Source of the DNA: Conexibacter sp.
GTDB lineage: Bacteria > Actinomycetota > Thermoleophilia > Solirubrobacterales > Solirubrobacteraceae
Assembly: GCA_025964295.1 (NCBI GenBank)
Contig: JAOPZD010000393.1
Coordinates: 1 to 7,027 of the forward strand
Direction: 5' to 3'
Length of the DNA: 7,027 nucleotides
Below, one piece after another: positions 1-4,367 of the stretch. The position numbers and the translations under genes are program-made. The first letter of the stretch is position 1; the number at the start of each line of letters is the position of its first letter. The notes under the pieces are model-generated. The model did no database searches. It saw only the letters and a program-made list of their open reading frames with translations, and had not been told where the DNA came from.

Positions 1-614
1 CCCTCGGCGCCAACGCGCTGTGGACGAGCAACCCGGACGACCTGACCGCCACCGTGACGCTCGCGCCGGTCGCCGGCAGCGACGCCGCGCACCGCGAGGC
101 GATCGCGACCGTGCGCTTCTCCGACGCCGGGCTCGCCGACCGCGCCCAGCTGCGCCAGGTGCTCGCCTGGCAGGGCGGCAACCGCGTCTCGCGCCAGCTG
201 GACGAGATCGCGCCCGGCGTCTACCGCACCGACGGCCCGGTCCCCCTCTACGGCGACTACAAGACCAACCTGCGGCTGCAGAGCGGGCGCGCGTTCGTGG
301 CGCTGGCGCTCCACCTGCCGCGCGAGCCCTCGATCCCGACGCCGGGCGTCGCCCGCCCCGAGCACTTCACCGCGCCGTTCGTCAGTGACGTCGCGGCGAT
401 GCAGACCGAGCGCCGCGACTACGTGCCCGGCTGGCTGTGGACGCCCTCGGCGCTGCTGATGCTCGCCTTCTGCGGCCTGTTCGTCCTCGGCATCTCGGCG
501 GGCCTGGCCCGCGTCGCAGCCGACGACCCGCGCCCGGGCGCCCCGGCGCCTACGCCGTCGCCGCGGCGGCTGGGTCGCCCGCGCCGTCGGTCCGCTCTGC
601 CGGCCGCGTCGTAG
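1..614 (+). CDS. Membrane-anchored protein with extracytoplasmic domain, 3' part only
   Basis: The reading frame is open from the left edge (first full codon at 3) to a TAG at 612-614, giving 203 visible residues; the true start lies outside the window. Visible residues 1 to about 140 look like an extracytoplasmic beta-rich domain. The stretch around residues 77-95 (DGPVPLYGDYKTNLRLQSGR) resembles the G-x-W/Y-K-T-x-x-R-L strand seen in YtkA/FixH-like beta domains of actinobacterial membrane proteins; this is a weak recollection, not a firm family call. One clear transmembrane segment follows at about residues 144-172, starting WLWTPSALLMLAFCGLFVLG. The last 30 residues are rich in Pro, Arg and Ala, consistent with a cytoplasmic basic tail under the positive-inside rule. 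The last 65 bp overlap the end of the convergent hydrolase gene. The reading frame is well supported, the function is not. Confidence 0.75.
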   Translation, partial: LGANALWTSNPDDLTATVTLAPVAGSDAAHREAIATVRFSDAGLADRAQLRQVLAWQGGNRVSRQLDEIAPGVYRTDGPVPLYGDYKTNLRLQSGRAFVALALHLPREPSIPTPGVARPEHFTAPFVSDVAAMQTERRDYVPGWLWTPSALLMLAFCGLFVLGISAGLARVAADDPRPGAPAPTPSPRRLGRPRRRSALPAAS

Positions 615-1428
615 CCGCGCGCTCGGCGAAGTCGCCGATCGTCGTCGCGAAGAGGCCCGGGTCGTCCCACATCGGCGTGTGGCCGACGCCGGGCGTCACG
701 CGGAACTCGAGGCCGCGGATCTCCTCGCGCAGGCGCGGGGAGTGGACGGGCATCGGCAGGATCCGGTCCTTGTCGCCCCACGTGATGAGCACCGGCACGT
801 CGATCTTGTCGAGGTCGGTCAGGGAGGCCTGGCCGGCGCGCAGGATCGCGTAGACGTCCTCGACGATCTCGCAGCGCACCGACGACCGCGCCAGCCCGAC
901 CGCCTCGGCGGCCGGGACCTGGTGGCCGCGCGTCATGACGTCGCGCAGCGCCAGGCGGCGCAGGCCGGGGCGGGCCATGACCTTGGGGAGGATCTTCAGC
1001 GACTTGGTCGTCGCTTTCTGCATGCGCGAGAAGACCTTGATGATCTGCTTGGCCGCCGCCTCGTCGCCGGGGCGCAGGCCGCCCGCCGGCGAGATCCCGA
1101 CGACGCTGCGAGCGCGGCCGCGCTTGGCCAGCTCCAGCGCCAGCGCGCCGCCGAGCGAGTTGCCCGCCAGGTGCGCGCTGCCGACGCCGAGCTCGTCGAG
1201 GTGCTGCTCGAGGAGGTCCGCCGCGCGAGCGATCGAGTGCGGGTGCTCGCTGGGCGGCAGCGGCGAGCCGCCGTCGTGGCCGTGCAGCGTGGGCGCGATC
1301 ACCTCGAAGCGCGGGACCAGCTCGCCGAGGATCGGCAGCCAGCAGCGCCACGTGGCGGTGAAGCCGTGGATGAGGACGAGCGGCTCGCCCTCGCCGGCGC
1401 GGTACAGGGCAGGGGAGATCTCGGGCAT
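550..1428 (-). CDS. Alpha/beta hydrolase fold protein
   Basis: This 292-residue protein has the standard layout of the alpha/beta hydrolase fold. An oxyanion-hole HGF lies at residues 21-23 after strand LVLI. The nucleophile elbow G-N-S-L-G-G has Ser91 as the probable nucleophile. The acid strand VLITWGDKDRILP places Asp221 (or Asp219) as the charge-relay acid, and GVGHTPMWDDP gives His250 as catalytic base. Residues about 120-205 form a helical cap rich in Lys and Arg. There is no signal peptide, so it is probably cytoplasmic. The family covers esterases, C-C hydrolases, haloperoxidases and others, and the substrate cannot be read from this sequence. The ATG at 1426-1428 is preferred because the fold begins right after it and a promoter-like element lies just upstream. 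In-frame codons farther upstream lie inside purU on the other strand. The last 20 or so residues are Ala/Thr-rich and overlap the neighbouring gene. Confidence 0.9.
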   Translation of the reverse strand: MPEISPALYRAGEGEPLVLIHGFTATWRCWLPILGELVPRFEVIAPTLHGHDGGSPLPPSEHPHSIARAADLLEQHLDELGVGSAHLAGNSLGGALALELAKRGRARSVVGISPAGGLRPGDEAAAKQIIKVFSRMQKATTKSLKILPKVMARPGLRRLALRDVMTRGHQVPAAEAVGLARSSVRCEIVEDVYAILRAGQASLTDLDKIDVPVLITWGDKDRILPMPVHSPRLREEIRGLEFRVTPGVGHTPMWDDPGLFATTIGDFAERAATTRPAERTDGAGDPAAAATA

Positions 1429-1437
1429 GGTCGGCGG

Positions 1438-1443
1438 ATCGTA
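1438..1443 (-). promoter_or_regulatory. Candidate -10 element for the hydrolase gene
   Basis: Read on the minus strand this is TACGAT (five of six matches to TATAAT), with its last base 9 nt before the ATG of the hydrolase. No Shine-Dalgarno sequence precedes that ATG, so the mRNA may be leaderless or nearly so. No convincing -35 element is visible at the usual spacing. Confidence 0.35.
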
Positions 1444-1447
1444 CGCG

Positions 1448-1478
1448 TTCACTGGACCGCGCGCGACCGCTCTATGAT
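1448..1478 (+). promoter_or_regulatory. Probable promoter of purU
   Basis: A strong -10 hexamer TATGAT (five of six to consensus) lies at 1473-1478. A TTCACT at 1448-1453 could serve as a -35 with a long 19-bp spacer. Only 8 nt separate the -10 from the GTG at 1487, so transcription should begin at or within a few bases of the start codon. No purine-rich ribosome binding site lies in that gap, so a leaderless transcript is the simplest reading. Confidence 0.5.
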
Positions 1479-1486
1479 CGGCGCCC

Positions 1487-2356
1487 GTGCCGGCGGCGAC
1501 GACCACGACGACCCTGCGCCTGCTGGTCTCCTGCCCGGACCGCCCCGGGATCGTGGCCGCGGTGTCGCGCTTCCTGCTCGGCGCCGGCGCGAACATCATC
1601 CACTCCGACCAGCACAGCTCCGACCCCTGGGGCGGCGCCTTCTTCCTGCGGATGGAGTTCACGCCCGGCCCCGACGCCGCGCCGGTCGATCTGCTCAGGG
1701 CCGCGTTCCGCCGCGACGTCGCCGAGCAGTTCGACATGACCTGGAGCCTGTGGGACGCCGCCGATCGCAAGCGCGTCGCGGTGCTCGTCTCCCGCGAGGA
1801 CCACTGCCTGCAGGAGCTGCTGTGGCGCTGGCGGCGGCGCGACCTCGAGGCCGAGCTCGTGCTCGTCGCCTCCAACCACCCCGACCTGCGCGCCGACGTC
1901 GAGGCATTCGGGCTGCCCTACCACCATGTGCCGGTCGCGCCGGACGGCAAGCCCGAGGCCGAGGCGCGGCTGCTGGAGCTGCTGGCCGGGCGGTGCGACC
2001 TCGTCGTCCTCGCGCGCTACATGCAGATCCTGTCGGGCGACTTCCTGCAGCGCGTCGGCGTGCCGGTGATCAACATCCATCACTCGTTCCTGCCGGCCTT
2101 CGCCGGCGCCGGCCCCTACCAGCGGGCCAAGGAGCGCGGCGTCAAGCTGATCGGCGCGACCGCGCACTACGTCACCGAGGAGCTCGACGCGGGGCCGATC
2201 GTCGAGCAGGACGTCATCCGCGTCAGCCATCGCGACGACGCCGCGGCGATGGCCCGGCGCGGCGCGGACATCGAGCGCTCGGTCCTCGCCCGCGCCGTGC
2301 GCTGGCACTGCGAGGACCGGGTCCTCCGGCACGGCGCGACGACCGTCGTCTTCTAG
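1487..2356 (+). CDS. purU: Formyltetrahydrofolate deformylase (PurU)
   Basis: This 289-residue protein matches PurU in length (about 280 residues in E. coli) and layout. It hydrolyses 10-formyl-tetrahydrofolate to tetrahydrofolate and formate in the cytoplasm, balancing the one-carbon pool and supplying formate, for example to PurT. Residues about 10-90 form an ACT-type regulatory domain beginning [19 protein letters not shown]. Residues about 95-289 form the formyltransferase-fold catalytic domain. The hallmark [10 protein letters not shown] provides Asn196 and His198, and [11 protein letters not shown] provides Asp234; together they form the Asn-His-Asp catalytic set of the family. The [12 protein letters not shown] and [10 protein letters not shown] segments are also typical. 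The GTG at 1487 is chosen because the ACT domain starts soon after it and a -10 element sits 8 nt upstream. It diverges from the hydrolase gene and converges on a small ORF 1 bp away, with no clear terminator between them. Confidence 0.96.
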   Translation: MPAATTTTTLRLLVSCPDRPGIVAAVSRFLLGAGANIIHSDQHSSDPWGGAFFLRMEFTPGPDAAPVDLLRAAFRRDVAEQFDMTWSLWDAADRKRVAVLVSREDHCLQELLWRWRRRDLEAELVLVASNHPDLRADVEAFGLPYHHVPVAPDGKPEAEARLLELLAGRCDLVVLARYMQILSGDFLQRVGVPVINIHHSFLPAFAGAGPYQRAKERGVKLIGATAHYVTEELDAGPIVEQDVIRVSHRDDAAAMARRGADIERSVLARAVRWHCEDRVLRHGATTVVF

Positions 2357-2357
2357 C

Positions 2358-2561
2358 TCACGCGGTCGCCGCCGGCCCCTGCTTCTCCCCGAACGGGTCG
2401 GCGAAGACGTCGCGGAAGCGCTCGTCGTCCTTGAGGGCGTCGATGAACGCCTCGCCGAGCCCGGTGAGGCCCAGCGGCTCGGTCTCGGGCACGTGCGGCT
2501 CGTCGTCGGTGCTGCCGCGCCGGAAGCGGGAGCCGCAGCGGTCGTCACGTCTAAGGGCCAT
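2358..2561 (-). CDS. Small hypothetical protein, 67 residues
   Basis: I do not recognise this protein. It begins at an ATG (2559-2561) 42 bp after the stop codon of the winged-helix regulator, on the same strand, so the two are probably cotranscribed. The N-terminal half is polar and Arg/Asp-rich with one Cys (residue 9). The second half, from about residue 30 (LGLTGLGEAFIDALKDDERF), reads as an amphipathic helix followed by DVFADPFG. Its codons from about residue 28 onward end almost only in G or C, as in the other genes here, which supports real coding. The first codons include CTT and AGA, unusual for this genome, and coincide with a palindrome over the start codon. There is no signal peptide or membrane segment. 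A later GTG at codon 24 is a possible alternative start. It ends 1 bp from the end of convergent purU. Confidence 0.55.
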   Translation of the reverse strand: MALRRDDRCGSRFRRGSTDDEPHVPETEPLGLTGLGEAFIDALKDDERFRDVFADPFGEKQGPAATA

Positions 2562-2569
2562 GTCCCTTA
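2552..2569 (-). promoter_or_regulatory. Imperfect palindrome covering the start codon of the small ORF
   Basis: TAAGGG and CCCTTA form perfect 6-bp arms around a 6-base centre that itself pairs at two of three positions, so 8 of 9 pairs match. In the minus-strand RNA the AAGGG that could act as a ribosome binding site lies in the stem and the AUG in the loop. It could be an operator, a translational hairpin, or chance. Confidence 0.4.
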
Positions 2570-2603
2570 TGACGCACCGGCGGCGAACCTGTGACGGGAC
2601 TCT

Positions 2604-3239
2604 TCAGCCGGCCCGCCGGCGCGGCCGGCGCGGCTTCTGGGTCGGCTCCGGGCGGCCCGCGCTGGGGTCCGGTGCCCCGACGGCGTCGAAGAGCATCGCG
2701 ACGAGCGCGGTATCCGAGGCCGAGCCGTTGCCGTTGCCCAGGCGCTTGGTCGCCGCTTCCTGGATCTTGCGTGCGTCGTCGACGAGCTTGCCGACGGCCT
2801 TGGAGAGCTGCTCGACGCCCTTGGCGTCCAGCGACATGCGCAGGCGCTCGAGGCGCGCGTGGTCGCGATCGAACCCGCCGACGCCCGCGGCGCGGGTGGC
2901 GACCTCGGTCGTCTGGGCCAGCTCGGCGCCGATGACCGCCTGCTTGGCGACCACCGAGACGCTGTCCCACGCGTCGCCGCCGCTCTTGGGCCGCGGCTTG
3001 GCCCGGTAGTGGTGCTCGATGGCGCCGCGGCGCGGTGTCTCGCGGACGAGCTCCAGGAGCCCGAGCTCGTTGAGCTGGCGCACGTGGTAGGAGATCGTGC
3101 CGAGCGTGGCGTCGAGCACCTGGCTCAGCTCGACGGGGCTCGCGGGCTGCTCCTCCAGGATCCCCAGGATCCGGACCCGGAGAGGATGCGAGAGCGCCTT
3201 CACATAGCGCTGGTCGTCGACGGTGGTGATCGAAGGCAT
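2604..3239 (-). CDS. ArsR-like winged-helix transcriptional regulator
   Basis: This 211-residue protein begins with a winged helix-turn-helix domain of the ArsR/HTH_20 type at about residues 10-83. RYVKALSHPLRVRILGILEE is the classic opening helix pair. VELSQVLD and TLGTISYHVRQLNELG are the support and recognition helices, and RETPRRGAIEHHYRA is the wing. The ELCVC-type metal site of SmtB/ArsR sensors is absent, so classic metal sensing is unlikely. Residues about 88-185 form an extra, mostly helical domain, possibly for dimerisation or effector binding. The tail from about 186 is Pro/Arg-rich. The ATG at 3239 is preferred over an in-frame GTG at 3272 because AAGGA lies 5 nt upstream and the conserved domain starts shortly after. 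The gene is divergent from the SDR gene and followed by a small ORF. Self-regulation through the shared intergenic region is plausible but inferred. Confidence 0.88.
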   Translation of the reverse strand: MPSITTVDDQRYVKALSHPLRVRILGILEEQPASPVELSQVLDATLGTISYHVRQLNELGLLELVRETPRRGAIEHHYRAKPRPKSGGDAWDSVSVVAKQAVIGAELAQTTEVATRAAGVGGFDRDHARLERLRMSLDAKGVEQLSKAVGKLVDDARKIQEAATKRLGNGNGSASDTALVAMLFDAVGAPDPSAGRPEPTQKPRRPRRRAG

Positions 3240-3244
3240 GACGT

Positions 3245-3249
3245 TCCTT
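3245..3249 (-). promoter_or_regulatory. Ribosome binding site that sets the regulator start
   Basis: AAGGA on the minus strand, 5 nt before the ATG at 3239. It is the clearest Shine-Dalgarno sequence in the window and decides between the ATG and the GTG 33 bp upstream. Confidence 0.65.
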
Positions 3250-3287
3250 GGGTTCAGGGATTGTTGCCGCACGCATCATCGCTCAGA

Positions 3288-3314
3288 AACGTGAACCGCG
3301 CGATGGTTCTCGTT
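3288..3314. promoter_or_regulatory. Inverted repeat, candidate operator
   Basis: The arms AACGTGAACC (3288-3297) and GGTTCTCGTT (3305-3314) pair at 9 of 10 positions around a 7-base centre. The site lies in the divergent region between the regulator and the SDR gene, 49 bp upstream of the regulator ATG. A dimeric winged-helix protein would bind a site of this form, which makes it the best candidate operator here. A further pair, GTTGCCG (3263-3269) and CGGCAAC (3315-3321), flanks it asymmetrically. Confidence 0.4.
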
Positions 3315-3424
3315 CGGCAACGGCCAACTTGGCACGTGCTTACGCAACATTCTCAGGTTCCGCCCAAACCAGGTGGTACATGTGGGTCCGAGATCGTCCC
3401 GGTTCGCGGGATTCCGGTCCCGAA

Positions 3425-3430
3425 TAGGAT
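3425..3430 (+). promoter_or_regulatory. Candidate -10 element (or ribosome binding site) for the SDR gene
   Basis: TAGGAT matches TATAAT at four of six positions and ends 7 nt before the GTG at 3438, almost the same geometry as at purU. The AGGA inside it could instead act as a Shine-Dalgarno sequence 8 nt before the GTG. The two readings cannot be separated from sequence alone. Both favour the GTG over the ATG at 3429, which overlaps the element. Confidence 0.4.
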
Positions 3431-3437
3431 GCCGCGC

Positions 3438-4268
3438 GTGTCCCGAACGCTCTCAGGCAAGACCCTGTTCATCTCCGGTGCCTCGCGGGGCATCGGTCTC
3501 GCAATCGCCGTGCGCGCCGCGCGCGACGGCGCGAACGTCGCGCTGATCGCCAAGACCGCGGAGCCGCACCCCAAGCTCGAGGGGACCGTGTACACGGCCG
3601 CCGAGGAGATCGAGCGGGCCGGCGGCCAGGCGCTGCCGATCGTCGGCGACATCCGCGACGACCAGCAGGTCGCCGACGCGGTGGCCGCCACCGTCGAGAA
3701 GTTCGGCGGCATCGACGTCTGCATCAACAACGCCAGCGCGATCAACCTGTCCGGCACCGAGGCCATGGACATGAAGCGCTACGACCTGATGCAGTCGATC
3801 AACACCCGCGGCACGTACGTCGTCAGCAAGGCGTGCGTCCCGCACCTCAAGCGGTCAGAGAACGCGCACGTGCTGACGCTCTCGCCGCCGATCAGCCTCA
3901 GCCCCCAGTGGCTCGGCGGCCACATCGGCTACACGATCGCCAAGTACGGCATGAGCCTCTGCACGCTCGGCATGGCCGAGGAGTTCAAGGGCGACGGCAT
4001 CGCCTTCAACGCGCTGTGGCCCAAGACGCTCGTCGCGACGGCCGCCGTGCAGAACCTCCTGGGCGGCGACGCGGCGATGGCGAAGTCGCGCAAGCCCGAG
4101 ATCGTGGCCGACGCGGCCCACGTCGTCCTGACGCGCGACAGCCGTGAGTACACGGCCAACCTCGCGCTGGTGGAGGACGTGCTCGCCGAGGAGGGCGTGA
4201 CCGACCTCAGCCCGTACTCCTACGGCGGCAGCGACGCCGAGCTGCAGGCTGACCTGTTCGTCGACTGA
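3438..4268 (+). CDS. HSDL2-like short-chain dehydrogenase/reductase
   Basis: This is a 276-residue NAD(P)-dependent SDR, probably cytoplasmic. The cofactor motif ISGASRGIG is at residues 12-20 and NNAS at 97-100. The catalytic set reads Asn122 (SINTRG), Ser149 (TLSPP), Tyr165 and Lys169 (YTIAK). From memory, several long stretches match animal hydroxysteroid dehydrogenase-like protein 2: AKTAEPHPKLEGTVYTAAEE, YTIAKYGMSLCTLGMAEEFK and NALWPKT. The C-terminal LQADLFVD resembles the end of the HSDL2 dehydrogenase domain, and the SCP2 lipid-binding domain that follows in animal HSDL2 is absent. The substrate is unknown; a fatty-acyl or sterol-like compound is an inference from the family. The GTG at 3438 is chosen because it leaves an N-terminus like that of HSDL2 and follows the TAGGAT element; an ATG at 3429 would add three residues. 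The gene ends before a strong hairpin terminator. Confidence 0.93.
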   Translation: MSRTLSGKTLFISGASRGIGLAIAVRAARDGANVALIAKTAEPHPKLEGTVYTAAEEIERAGGQALPIVGDIRDDQQVADAVAATVEKFGGIDVCINNASAINLSGTEAMDMKRYDLMQSINTRGTYVVSKACVPHLKRSENAHVLTLSPPISLSPQWLGGHIGYTIAKYGMSLCTLGMAEEFKGDGIAFNALWPKTLVATAAVQNLLGGDAAMAKSRKPEIVADAAHVVLTRDSREYTANLALVEDVLAEEGVTDLSPYSYGGSDAELQADLFVD

Positions 4269-4306
4269 ACGCCGCCTGACGCCCACCTGAACCCGGGTGC
4301 GCCAGC

Positions 4307-4340
4307 AACGCCCGCGTTCTGTGAACGCGGGCGTTTCGCT
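4307..4340 (+). terminator. Intrinsic terminator after the SDR gene
   Basis: A perfect 13-bp stem (4307-4319 with 4323-4335) closes on a three-base TGT loop and is followed by a short T run (TTTCGCT). It begins 38 bp after the SDR stop codon. The T tract is brief, as is common in high-GC bacteria. No matching T run lies on the minus-strand side, so it should act only rightward. It separates the SDR gene from the exported protein gene. Confidence 0.85.
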
Positions 4341-4367
4341 GTCCGGGGCACGGGTAGTCCAGATTCC

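Noticed and set aside
1429..1875. An upstream extension of the hydrolase frame giving 441 residues.
   Set aside because: The added 149 residues are Ser/Arg-rich with no homology signal and lie antisense to purU. The conserved fold starts directly after the ATG at 1428.
2607..2632. GCCGGC-type inverted repeats near the end of the regulator gene, considered as a terminator.
   Set aside because: They encode the Arg/Pro-rich tail, have no T run after them on the minus strand, and are expected by chance at this GC content.
679..3009. A 776-codon open frame on the plus strand crossing the hydrolase, purU, the small ORF and part of the regulator.
   Set aside because: It overlaps recognisable genes in other frames, and its product has the Arg/Ala-rich composition typical of GC-driven shadow frames.
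3240..3272. An alternative GTG start for the regulator, adding 11 residues.
   Set aside because: It has no ribosome binding site, while the ATG at 3239 has AAGGA at 5 nt and precedes the conserved domain.
3329..3334. TTGGCA considered as a -35 element for the SDR gene.
   Set aside because: No -10 hexamer lies 16-19 bp downstream, and it is too far from TAGGAT at 3425.
3332..3339. The perfect 8-bp palindrome GCACGTGC in the intergenic region.
   Set aside because: It is short, does not extend beyond 8 bp, and is not repeated elsewhere in the window; too weak to call an operator.
2859..3428. An upstream extension of the SDR frame giving 469 residues.
   Set aside because: It lies antisense to the regulator and across the control region. 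HSDL2-type proteins begin close to the GTG at 3438.
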